The position numbers were made by a program, and so were the translations under genes. 64,000 nt of DNA from Glycine soja (Eukaryota; Streptophyta; Magnoliopsida; Fabales; Fabaceae): the NCBI RefSeq assembly GCF_004193775.1, contig NC_041005.1:9364501-9428500 (forward strand). Direction: 5' to 3'. This document shows positions 36,319 to 47,922 of the stretch, one piece after another. Numbering within the stretch: position 1 is the first letter of the stretch; every line of letters starts with the position of its first letter. The notes under the pieces were generated by a model. The model saw only the letters and a program-made list of their open reading frames with translations, searched no databases and was not told where the DNA came from.

Positions 36319-36543
36319 AGAGTTTTGTTCTTTTCTATCCTATCCGTTAGAATGATTGGATATGGTATGCTGGTGTATCACAACAAACACTCTTTTCTTT
36401 TTAGGTCTTTTCTTTTCTTTTCCTGTAAATTAAATAATAATAATAATATGATTACTGTGTAGGAAAAAATTATTCATTAAAAAAAATATCTTTCAACTAC
36501 AACTTATCATAAATAATAAATTTTATGGGGAAAAACTTTATAA

Positions 36544-36714
36544 ATACAACTTGAACCCTGTTAAGGATTGGTATGATGCCAACACAAAAGGCCTTGACAT
36601 ATGCATAGCTAGCTTTGGAGCTTCTTTTCTAGCCATAGCAACATCCAAAGGGTTCATGGAAGCCAAGTAGCCTCCGTCCCTTGTTTGAATTACATCCAAA
36701 GGGTGACTGAGGTC
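36544..36714 (-). other. Open fragment of unrecognised protein, possibly a second captured piece
   Basis: One minus-strand frame is open for about 57 codons and reads LDVIQTRDGGYLASMNPLDV then ARKEAPKLAMHMSRPFVLAS and ends YQSLTGFKLYL. Its amino-acid composition looks protein-like and unlike the AT-rich surroundings. I do not recognise the family. Confidence 0.35.
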
Positions 36715-36869
36715 ATTAATAAAATGAAGGAATTTTAAAAATGAAGAAATCTAATTTTTTATCCAAACACAAAATTTTAGAAATGAAGGAATTTAAATTG
36801 AAGCATTTGAAATTCTCAGAATTTTAAATTCTTTAGAATTTTAAATTTCCTCATCCAAACACACTCTAA

Positions 36870-37726
36870 CATAATTCTAGAAAGGCATTCCCGGAAACGT
36901 TTCTTTTGTATCTTACGAATTCATCGATCCATAAATATATGCAAATAAAAAAATATCATACCCACTTCGTCAGAAATATATGTGAACCATGCCTTCTGCA
37001 CCTCAAGAGCACTCAACTAAGGAGAAATAACAAAGCAAGGAAACTATAAAAAGCAAGGACAATTTGGAAAAATTCAAAATTATGGAGGTGCAAAAAGTAT
37101 TTTAGGAGGTGCAGGAAGTAATTCCTGATTAAGCATTGCTTCCCAGGTCCTATACATGTCAATTTATAATCAAGTGTTTGTCCTTACCAAGTTGCCATGG
37201 TAGAAATATTACATGTACTTCCCATCTGATTTTATGAAAGTCGAACAATGACAAAAAGAATTAAAAAAGTGAATAAAATTTACATTAAATTTAAATTAAC
37301 ATTTTTTATGATTATAATAATATTATTAAATTTATAGTATCCAAACAAATATCTTCGATTTGATCATTTGCTGTAGTGTATCAATAAATTAAAATTTAAA
37401 ATTTACATTGAAAATCAATTTGAAATTGAAATCAAATTTAAGTAATAATATGTGAAACGAATGCAAAATTATAAACTATAAAACAAAATCAATTGCTTAA
37501 TGTAAAAGAAGTCACGTGAATTAATAAAAAAATAATTCTTAAAAATATTTTTATTTTTTTATTGATAAATATGTTAGCAAATTATGTTATGTTAATGGAA
37601 GGATTTGAATTCATGACTTTTTCATCACTCCAATTTTTATATCTTTTTCTCAATCATCAAATCACTTTTTTACACCGTTTAAAATTAAAATGCTTTTATT
37701 TAAGAGTGAAAATTTAGATTTTTACA

Positions 37727-37772
<46 letters not shown>
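36870..37772. other. Intergenic DNA ending in an (AT)n tract
   Basis: AT-rich, no gene recognised. An (AT)n run broken by one GT occupies about 37728-37771. Confidence 0.5.
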
Positions 37773-37774
<2 letters not shown>

Positions 37775-38812
37775 TACAAGAAAAAAAATTATTACCGATG
37801 GAAAATTTCCCATGGAAAATAATTCGTCGGAAATTTCAAAATTACCAAAGGATTATATTCTGTTGGAAAATTTTGAAATACTGATGGAATTTACTGACGG
37901 ACAATTTTTCTAGAGGAAATCATAATTTTCCAACCGATTTAATTCTTTCAGAAATTTTAATAACATCGATGGACTTTTTCGACAAAATATCTGTTTGCCA
38001 AAAATTGAAATTTTCCCTAACAGAAATGACCCAACCCTAGCCCTCCTTAGTTACCTAGCGTCGCTGCCATTAAGCCCTTAGTCACCTTGCATTGTGCTTT
38101 CACACTGCCGTTGAGCTTTCACACTACCATTGCCATTGATCCCAACCCACGCCGTTGAGCATACCGTCGTCCTCACTCTGGTCGTTCAACCTGTAGCCAT
38201 TATTGGCTTCACCTTCATCCAATTGTTGTTCATCTTCACTCTGTTCATCTTTGAATCCGCATGGAATTTTTCTTTGCTTCCAAATTGTAAGATAATCGCT
38301 ACCCACACTCTTCGTTCACCTTCGTCCTATCTTTTTGTGTTTGGTGATGAATAATCTGAATATTTGGATGAATAATCTGAATCATCCTTTTATTAGCTAT
38401 CTTTGTTTTGTTTGGTTTCATCTTTGTTCAATTTTCCACTCCTTTTATGAATAATCTGCTATCTTCATGAACGTTGTTTCTTTGAAATAATTTGCATTGA
38501 ATGAGGGAGGCAGACTTACAACGCTTCTTTGTGGATATAAACTCTTGCTTCTATGCTTAACAACCTTATACCGACTTTCACCATCATACCAACAATCATT
38601 TTCAGTTGAATATCAACGTAACTCTCTTCATTCAATCTTGAAAATTAAGTGTCAAAACATATATCTTGCTTGAACACAGTTTTTTCAAGTTAATTTGTGA
38701 ATTCATTGTGATTTTGAGCATTACATGCACTCATTTGGTTAGGGATTAACCAAGATTAATATATTTTAAGGATATTAATATTAAGGACTTAAAGTTTTAT
38801 ACTTTTATTGGA
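37773..38812. other. Possible left end of another CACTA-like element
   Basis: ACTACAAGAAAAAAAATTAT at 37773, with nearby repeats of CCGATGGAAAAT/ACTGACGGA, resembles the CACTACAAGAAAA terminus and subterminal repeats of plant CACTA elements, with the first C changed or lost. No matching right end was found. The rest to 38812 has weakly gene-like sequence (38030-38340) without an interpretable protein. Confidence 0.4.
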
Positions 38813-39079
38813 TACTAGAAAAGTGTGTTTTTACCTCATTCAATCTAGGACGGTTTTCAAATAACCGATGTAAAAAAAAACAGTGGTATTTTTTAAATTA
38901 AGTCTAACTTTTTATAAAAGCTCCCTTAATTTTACGCTAACAAAGACGGTTTTTTTTTAAAAAACCGTCTTTAATTTCACAGTTACTTTAAATTTTTTAT
39001 CTCTCTACACGAACCCTAAGTCTCGCGTCCTTACTCTTATGCCCTCACAGTCATCCCCTTCAGTCTATTGTGACCTCTG

Positions 39080-39520
39080 AAGATTGCCGCAACAATCATT
39101 TCGCTTGATTCTATCGCCACAACCACCAATGATTTTGCCCTCGAGGTCCTCGACAAGAATGGCTGCCTCATTGAGGGCGTCCACCACCTCCTCGGCAACC
39201 CCCTGTCAAGCTTGATTCCCAAGATTTCCTCCAGATTGGGGACAAGAAGTTCTATTTTCTCATGCCCGTTTGCAGCATCTTGGGTAGGCCCGTGGGCCCA
39301 AGGAATTACCGTAACCACGCTACTCCGGCCGGGTTGTTTCTCACTATAATAATTACCATTTATGCCCTAGCCCCGTGAAGAAGGCGCCATAGATGGAGTA
39401 TTATGAGGAGGAGTTTGACGATGAAGATGATGTTGGTGGAAGGAAGATGCGAAGGGATGGGTATGATGGCTACGGCTACACTGGTGGCAAGTCTTCGTTG
39501 TCGGCACCTATGGGTTAGTT
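39080..39520 (+). pseudogene. Captured fragment of an FHA-domain protein (FHA2-like)
   Basis: Plus-strand pieces read DFALEVLDKNGCLIEGVHHL, then, after a small shift, KFYFLMPVCSILG. They match the C-terminal half of the forkhead-associated domain of plant FHA2-type proteins, which binds phosphothreonine peptides. Further on MEYYEEEFDDEDDVGGRKM and RRDGYDGYGYTGGK match the acidic and glycine-rich tail of that family. The N-terminal FHA half is missing and stops interrupt it, so it is a fragment. Confidence 0.65.
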
Positions 39521-39789
39521 AGTGTTTTCTGGAAATTTTGCTTCAGTTGATTGTGTTTGTTGTTGTATGGATTGCGTTGTTGTTGCTTGTAGTACTATTT
39601 GGAATTTTAATTGCTAATTTAGGTTTTTTTTTTTGTGCAATCAAAATTGGAGTGTCCAATACTTGGAACCTTACTATTGTTCATATTGAAGGGAAACAAT
39701 CTTATTCATTGGGTATGCTCTTGTTCCATGTCTCCATGAAGTTCTGTTCCACTAAAGATTGAATTCCATACCATCTTGTTAAACTTGAG

Positions 39790-39901
<112 letters not shown>

Positions 39902-40109
39902 ATTCTATAGAAAATCTGAAAACAAGTATTTTTATTTTATTTCCATAGCTTATCACAAATGCAGAGTTCAAAGAATTGACTCTCTTTGATCCCCTACATG
40001 ATTTTGAAGGTTTGTGAGATTATGGTCATGAGCATATTTGATTTGATTGTGAAATTTTGACCTTAGGTTGCCTCAAGAGATGATCACAGTTTTTGTTTAT
40101 TCTTTTAGA

Positions 40110-41226
40110 CTTAAAAGAAAAAGAAGCCAAATGCTTAGATTCTTCTTTATCTCCACTAGAGAAAGTTCAACTTGCTCTAGATTGCTTGCCTAAATCTTCT
40201 GAAAAAGAGATACTCATTTGATGCAATACTATTTGTGCAGGGAAACCTATCTCTGTGCTAGACGGAGTTCCTGTTGCTATCAAGGATGAGATAGATTGTT
40301 TGATCCAACAAAAGGTAGTGTAATGTGTTATTGTTTTCTTTAGGGTATCTTTTGCTCAAATGATTATGTTGTTGATTTCATGATTCACTTAAGCCTCTAA
40401 AAATGGTGTCCTCAAGAAGGTACAACATGGCTGCACAAAGAAAGACCTTGCAGCGATGATGCCTACTGCGTTAAGCGTCTAAGACTATGTGGCGCTATAC
40501 TTGTTGGGAAAACCAATATGCATGAACTAGGATGTGGGAACCAGTGGGATAAATCCACATTATGGGTAAGAGCAACTTGTGTCAAACTCATATTCACATT
40601 TTGTTATATGAACTTTGGCGTTGGACTTGTCTTCTAAATTAAGTATCAAGGAATGTACATTAAACTATTTGGTGACAAGAGTATGTCTGTTTATTTACTT
40701 TATAGGCCTGCTAGAAACCCATATGATACCTATAAGATTGTATGAGGTTCTTCTAGTGGATTTGCTTCTCTCGTGTCTGTCAGACTGTGTCCTATTGCCT
40801 TTGGCATTGATAGAGGAGGTATTTGATTTATATATGTACATGAAAGACCAGAGAAATCAGCATTCATTATTGCTTTGTAGCATTGAACATATATAAGAAT
40901 TTTCTAGGTAAATCTATTTCAGTAGTGCATGAATATTAAGAATGCATATAATAGAAAAATTAGTGAGTTACTATGATGTTTGCTCATATGTTCAGGATCT
41001 GTAAGGATGCCAGCTGCTCTTTGTGGTGTTGTTGGTCTAAAACCAACTTTTGAACGTATACCTCATGAAGGGTATGTATTCATTTTTTGTTTTATCATGT
41101 TTAAATATTTGAGGGTTTAATGACTTGGGAGAATGATCTTTTGCTACATTCAGAGTTCTTCCCCTAAATTGGAATGTTGGGATGGTTGGAATACAAGCAG
41201 GTACTATTGAGGATGCATTGATTGTG
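40110..41226 (+). pseudogene. Captured multi-exon fragment of a fatty acid amide hydrolase-like gene
   Basis: Five exon-like pieces with splice-like borders read in order on the plus strand. They are a piece with SPLEKVQLALDCLPKSSEKE (about 40115-40220), GKPISVLDGVPVAIKDEID (40239-40314), GTTWLHKERPCSDDAYCVKR to NMHELG (40404-40565), RNPYDTYKIV then GSSSGFASLVSVRLCPIAFG (40704-40818), and SVRMPAALCGVVGLKPTFER plus LPLNWNVGMVGIQAGT (40995-41069 and 41152-41226). The order and motifs, including the lysine of AIKDE and the GSSSG serine motif of the amidase-signature family, match plant FAAH, which hydrolyses N-acylethanolamines. Stops, one frameshift after HELG, and missing ends show it is dead. 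Retained introns mean DNA-level capture. Confidence 0.8.
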
Positions 41227-42071
41227 GTAGTACTCCTTTCCATGATATTTTTTCTTCAAGGAATTTTAAGATTAGTTTTACAGCATCTATTGTTTCACTA
41301 TTTATAGTTATGCGGCTATTAGTGGTGAAATATAAGTAAAAAAAACTAATTCACGTAGTTGATATCAGGAGAATCAAAGAAATCATTGAAAATTTAAAAT
41401 ATTAATCAAATAAAAAATATTTTGGAAATAATTTTCATCAAATAAGGTAAAATTAGATATTTTGGACCACCATATGTGAAACTAATTAGTACCCTACTTA
41501 TTGGAACTCTTTTACAATATTCAGTAAATAAGGATCGTCATTTGAAGCATGTTCTTGACAGGAAACTTTGGACAATATCAATCTCTACTTAGTTATAACT
41601 ATCATTTCCTTTCTGTTGTTGGTCCCATGTGCTATTCTTGTTGAGGGTGTCAAGTTTTCTCTTTTATACTTGCAATCGACTGTATGTATACACTTTTATT
41701 TTTATTTTTAAAGTTATATGCTCTTTGCCACAATTTTTCCTTAGGTAATTTATGAAGAGAAAAATCCTCCTAACATGTATTATGCTTTTCATTCCTATAC
41801 AGGCAAGCCAAGGGTTGAATGTTAGAGAGCTATGTGTCAGATCAATTTTTGCTTCTTTCTGCTCCCATACATACCAGCAGGTGAGGCCTTTCAAATATTT
41901 TTTTTTATGATGTGAGTAATATGATTTTCTACATAGACTCTATGTAATAAACTTTTACACAAACACCTATAAGAGAAGAAAAAATAAGAAAAAAATAAAA
42001 TAAGTTTCTTTTCTAAATTAAAATTAATTTATATATAAGTTAAAATCAGAGTTTAGCTCTTTTAATATATT

Positions 42072-42257
<186 letters not shown>

Positions 42258-42709
42258 TGAAATTTCACATCTAGAATCCTGTATATATTTCCTTTCAGAA
42301 TATTGGATATGCATATTGAGTCCAATGATATGCATATTTTATATATTTGTGAATTATAATTATTATGAGCATATTTTCATTTTTGTGCATTTATGTGTGT
42401 TATAAAATATTCATATTGTATCCATAATGTTTGATCTTGCTAAAACACTTTTGAGGTTGGTCATTTCATGTGGCCAAAAATAAAAAAATAAAATCTACAT
42501 ATAACATTCTAAGACGTTTGTTAGTAGAATCCTCTTAGAAAAATATTTTTCTAAGATAGTTCTTAGCGAGGATACATTTTTCTAAGACAGTTATTTATGA
42601 AACCGTCGTCAAAAGTTTAAACATTCAATGATGTTAGCTTCAAAGACGGTTCAACATCATCTTTGAATATACATTACAACCGTTGTGGAATGTAGTTTTT
42701 GCAATAGTG

Positions 42710-45061
42710 ATGACAGTGAATCAGATGAATAAATACAAATTTTCAACGTATAATATCCGTAAAAAATCCATCATAAATGTTTTTTTTATAAAAAAATTGT
42801 TTATTTCATTTGTTTTTCATTTTTATTATTTATCATCAATAATTTAAGAATTATTTTTTGTATTTATATTATTTAACGCCAAAATTTGAATTAACACATA
42901 CATGTAATTAATGAAATACTCAAATTCATAAATGCAAAATAAAGTAAAATAAATCATTAAGTTAAATTGAAAATAAATGTAAAAGAAAAACACAATGTAA
43001 TATGTCAATAGTAATTTTGTGTTGCTTTATTTTATTTATATAATAAAAAATTTATACAAGTAAATCAAAGATAATAAGAAAAAATAAAAATTATAATTGA
43101 ATAAATCTACTCAAGAACATATCATTATCAAGTGAATCACTACAAGTCTAAAAACTCACTTCGCAAGCATTCTACTTTAATTACATCTTTCTATTTTGAT
43201 CTATCTTTAATTAATTGAAAAAATAATTTAACCAGACATAAATTCTTAAATCATTTGATAGAACATGCATAACCTAAACCTTAAACCATTATATTATTTT
43301 ATTTTTTAAATATATAAAAACACAATTTCTTCTCTTCATATTTTTAGCAATAGTTGTCCATGTGGAGTACTCTAACATTACATTTACATTAAACAATGAA
43401 ATCAACAAATCTACCAGCAGGTAGACAACAAAAGGACATACTTTGTATTTATTCATCTGATTCACTGCCATCCAATAAAAAAACCAATTACTCTATAACA
43501 GAAGAAGTGTATTCGAGAGAGTATTCTTATTTGTTCTCTTCCAAGTAAGATTGTTTCAGAAATGTTCATGACAAATCCGATAAAAAAAAACCAATTATTC
43601 TATAACAGATGGATCTATAAGTTTGGTATAATACTACATATATAACTACGAGAATGACTGTTTTTATTATGAATATGATTGTTCTAACTACCTTCTTTAC
43701 ATCACTTTCTTCATTGATGTTGCCACTCGCAGGACAGACATCGCTTCCAAGGCGTTACCACTATTTTATTATACAATAATTGCCTATGTTTGTATATGCC
43801 ATAATCCCCATCAATCAAACAGCGGTCCAGCTTGTAGACGTTAAATTTTTTATTTAAATTAACATAATTGCAATGACATAAGAATCTTTAAGTGGTACAC
43901 AACGCATGGGGTAGGATTAGGTGGTGAAAATTTTCCCTACACTTAAAAATTAGGAGAGTGTGGAGGCGAACAAACCTAACCACATTGTGATTTTCTTTGC
44001 TACTTTGACAACCCATGCCAAACTTGACCTCAACCAATCAAATTATTCAAGTGCCTTTGACAAGGCACACTCCAAAAAGGTACGATTAGTTTAATTACAA
44101 GTCCACTGGTGGTGCATTGACATCTGTCAGACATCAGCTTCATTGCGAAGACTTTGTAATCTAAGCTACATTTTTTTATTTCTCTTCCTCAAGGCTTAGC
44201 AGTCAACTTCTTAATGGAAAAGGAATCAAATCTAACTGCTCACGATGAAAATTAATAAAGGACTTGTTTTACCTTTTAAGCAGCCATTTCCCTTTATGAT
44301 GGTTTCGGGTTTTGCAGCATATTTCAAAGATTTCCCAACGTGACTTAGACAAGCCATCATTAAATGACAGATTAATTAATGTCTAAATTAAATAAAACCT
44401 CCCACTTTCTCTGTGGAAAGTTAGGGTGCTTACGAAATAATATTTGGGGTGCTTAGATCAGTGTTGTCGATCTGCTCAAGGTGTTTTACTTTCTGGTACT
44501 AGGTTAACACATTTTTCAAAGCAATGGGGATGCAATTTTCTCTGGAGATGACAATAAGCAGATAAAGCATTTTACAAAAGCTTCTTTTGTAGATTAGACT
44601 AAGATGTATTGTATTGCTGTAATATCCTATATATTCCTAATGCTACTGTACCTTTCTATATACTTTCTATATAAGGAGAACAGACATAATAAAAAATAAA
44701 TAAAATGAACCAGTTAATTAGATTGAGACTTTCTTCTTGAATTATCCCAGAACACAACATATTTACACTCCAGATAAGAATATTTCCTTATTATCTAGCA
44801 GCATTACGGGCCAAACTCTTTTTATGCTATGAATTGTTGACTGGTCCTAGTATGGATTTCTTTGTTGATTTACGAGAGATTGAGCCCTCAGACCCGTTTT
44901 ACGTATTCGATCTGGTTTAAAAACTTGCTTGAATTATGGCCCCGTAAGTTGGAGAAACAATTCGTAAAATTTGTTTTTAATTTGGCAGAAAAAAATTTAA
45001 CTTTTGCTCCGCACCTGGAGCCTGGACTAGTAATATTGAACGTGGACAGTGTTCTAGTCCA

Positions 45062-45095
<34 letters not shown>

Positions 45096-45673
45096 TAATT
45101 CATTCTTGGTAATTCAGTAAGCATGCTTGGTTATTCATGCCGGATATAGTTATTAAAGTAGAGTCTATGGGCAAATCATGAAACATGTTCATGGTTCTTT
45201 TCTGCAAGTAAGCTTATAGTCTAGATCTTCGGGTCTCATACTCTTCCTACACCATATTTTTGGATTGTTTAAGTTTTCCCTTTCTTTTCCATAAATAATT
45301 TACTTCGAAGCAAAAATTATGCATAACATAAACCAAGCACTTGGACATACATTAAACTAACAAATGAAACAAAAAATAAAAGAAAAAACGTAGAAGCCAA
45401 GTTTTATTTGAGCAAAGAGAATTTAGATATATATAACTGCTGAAAACGATACTGTCAAAGTGACATTCAAACTAGCTTGATGTAACTGTCCGGGAGTTAT
45501 GTACAAAACATGTATTGATCATGTGAATTTATGGATGTAAAAGGGCATACATATCTATATGTACCTATACTAGAGCATATATATATATATATATATATGG
45601 GCTAATTAATTAAGTGGGAAGAAGCAAACAAGGCATAACACACACCATAATTCAACCTCTTTGAAATAAAATA
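42710..45673. other. Intergenic DNA downstream of the MYB gene
   Basis: AT-rich with no supported gene. An (AT)n tract is at about 45063-45093 and a shorter one at 45577-45598. A ~240-base open frame at 44862-45098 runs into the AT tract and has no recognisable features. Confidence 0.5.
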
Positions 45674-47008
45674 CTAAGATAGCTCATGCAAGATGGGGTC
45701 CTCAAAAAGTAGTTCAGACCAATAAGAAGAGGGTCCTCCTGCATAGCTAGAAGTGCTGCTGCTGGCGTCTCCTGGATTGTTAGCTGAGGTCCCTATTGAA
45801 TTTGGAGGAGTAATAGATGGAATAATCCAGGAAGAGTAGTCATGATCAACCGTGTGATCCCCTTGACTTATGATTGCAAAGTTAGTACCTTGACCCATCT
45901 CGCTATTCAAACATGATTGAGAACTGAAAGAGACTTGTGGGTCTAAAGGGTGAGGTAGCACGTTTGGGTGGTGGAGTGGTTGAGAGCTAGCAATGCCATG
46001 AGAAAATGAGGCACCAGGAGTATCATCTTGTTGCAACATGACTGGATCCTCTTTCACATTGGAGATTGAGTTCAACAAACTGAAAGCAGCAGTAGGTTCC
46101 ATGTTGGTTGTGGTGGTGGCATTTTGGTCATAGGAGTTGGTGGTGCTCAAGGAGTTTGAGGATTGGATTAGATAATGAAGGTATTGAAGCTTTGCCAACT
46201 GGACTGCCTCTGCTTGCAACCTCATAGCATGTTCATCCAATGTCTGATGATGATCCATAAGGTCTGTCATATTAGCCAAAGCTAGCAGATATGGCAAGGT
46301 GGAAACAAGGTCAGTTCTAGGCTGGTGAGTCATTGGATCAAAACCCATCTGAATCAGCTTTTTCTTTAAGTGAGTGTTCCAGAAATTCTTGATCTCATTG
46401 TCTGTCCTGCCTGGAAGGTGGGTTGCAATTGATGACCATCTATTAAAGAAGTTATGTGTGCATATTAAAACTAAGTAATAATTATTATAAAAAAAATAAA
46501 CAATACAAAAACATAACTGGAACCTAAAAATTAAAAACAGTGCAAATAATCATATGGAGATAAGATTTGAATTGGTTAAATTTTCAAGGAAAAAACTAAA
46601 TGTAGAAAAAGGAGTTGTGGCAAGGAAAGTACTTGTTTCCAAGGATGGAATGGAGATGCAGAATTGTTTGCTCCTCTTCTTGAGAAAACTTCCCCCTCTT
46701 GATATCAGGCCTTAAATAGTTAGTCCACCTTAGCCTACAACTTTTTCCACATCTGTTGAGACCTGCAAAAGTTGCAAGAGAAATAGATGAATGAGGAAAC
46801 GCTGGAAAGAGAGAACTATATATATAGTTGCTGCAACATATTACTATAAATTATACTAGAGATTAATACACAAACCAGCTTGCTTAGGGAGGGCTCTCCA
46901 ACTACCATGGCCATGTTTCTGAATATGTTGGACTAGCTTTTGATCTTCTTCGGGAGTCCAGGGACCTTTCTTAAGGCCATTCTCATCGCAGCATGGGGAT
47001 CTTCCCAT
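45674..47008 (-). CDS. R2R3-MYB transcription factor, subgroup 24 type (MYB93/MYB92/MYB53-like)
   Basis: Three exons on the minus strand: 47008-46876, 46762-46633 and 46439-45674. All introns are GT-AG, and the joined frame has 342 residues. Exon 1 begins [20 protein letters not shown]. The R2 repeat has Trp at 17, 37 and 57, and R3 has Phe70 then Trp89 and Trp108, as in plant R2R3-MYBs. The intron positions (phase 1 after residue 44, phase 2 in residue 88) are the usual ones. After the DNA-binding domain comes [18 protein letters not shown], typical of subgroup 24. The C-terminus is Ser/Asn/Gln-rich with an acidic end ([18 protein letters not shown]), probably the activation domain. It would act in the nucleus. 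Subgroup 24 members act in root endodermis, suberin deposition and lateral-root control, so that role is inferred. This is the one intact gene in the window. Confidence 0.93.
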
Positions 47009-47108
47009 ATTGTGTGCTACTAGCTAGATCAAAAGCTATTATCCTTTCCTCTGTTTACCACTTACCACCAAATTAAACTGGGGGCTGGAGCATAGTATTT
47101 ATATATGC
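47009..47108 (-). promoter_or_regulatory. Core promoter of the MYB gene
   Basis: In gene orientation, TATATAAATA (about 47096-47106) lies about 90 bases upstream of the ATG at 47008, a normal distance for a TATA box with a short leader. The leader contains GGTGGTAAGTGGTAAAC, whose complement resembles MYB-binding AC elements. Confidence 0.6.
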
Positions 47109-47913
47109 ATTATTCCAATTGCTTTCTTCTGGTTCTTAATTATCTGGATTAAAATAACATTTCGCAATCTTTATTAGGCCGATAAAAGATTTGACACTTC
47201 CATCTAGTTAGTGTGTAAACAACAAAATGTCTCGTATATACCTTGACAATTATGCCCTTCAAAGCAATGAATTCAAAAACAACCGTACCATTTTACTAAT
47301 TATATAATTAAGTCATGTATAAATGACACAAAAATGATTTTTGGACACACGAAGTGCTTGATGTACACGGTACATCGAGAGAAATAAAAGTGAAAAAAAT
47401 GTAGATACGATCATATATATGTGGTTGCCAGAATTTGAGAACTTCTGGTAAATGTTTTAACTTTTTTTTTTAATCCTGGAGAGACGAAATTTAAAATCCA
47501 ATATTAAAAATGCTGGGAGAGACTTTATATTTAATCACTTCTTCCAAATGCGGACATTTTTTTTTATATTTGATTAATTAATTAAATTAACTACTAATAA
47601 ATTTAATTATATTCTCCGATTTATTAGTAAAAATATATTATTTGCAAATAGCAGCAATCATTTTAGTTTTTACTTATACGTGCATGGCAAATGATTGTTA
47701 TTTTAGATCTGCTTAAGAACTCAATTTCTTCAGTTAATTTGGAGTACATGCAGCTATTCAGAGCTATAAATTAAATGTTTTCTTCAGTAGGTTTCCCTCT
47801 CTGAAAATTTCGAAAATGAATAAAATATGATATTCATCCAAGCAATCAGGACAATTTGGTAATTGCGGACTAAAGTATCGTTAAAAGGACGAACTGCCAA
47901 ATTAGATTACGTA

Positions 47914-47922
47914 ACACGTGGC
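47914..47922. promoter_or_regulatory. ABRE/G-box-like motif upstream of the MYB gene
   Basis: ACACGTGGC is a consensus ABA-response element with a G-box core. It lies about 900 bases upstream of the MYB start. A role in ABA response is inference. Confidence 0.4.

Larger units (their letters stand above)
35440..36866. mobile_element. Tourist/PIF-like element carrying a plastid L4 gene fragment
   Basis: The left end GAGTATGTTTGGATG and the right end, read inward, GAGTGTGTTTGGATG form inverted repeats that continue imperfectly for about 25 bases. Both ends are flanked by TAA (35437-35439 and 36867-36869), the 3-bp duplication typical of PIF/Harbinger insertion. Between the AT-rich ends lies a GC-rich fragment of a nuclear gene for plastid ribosomal protein L4, plus a second possible fragment. 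No transposase is present. The alternative is two unrelated MITEs flanking a gene. Confidence 0.7.

Noticed and set aside
40110..41226. Calling the FAAH-like exons a resident host gene
   Set aside because: Stops, a frameshift and missing 5' and 3' exons are present, and it shares a CACTA-bounded interval with an unrelated FHA fragment.
44862..45124. Open frames on both strands next to an (AT)n tract
   Set aside because: They run into the microsatellite (YIYIYI) and resemble no family.
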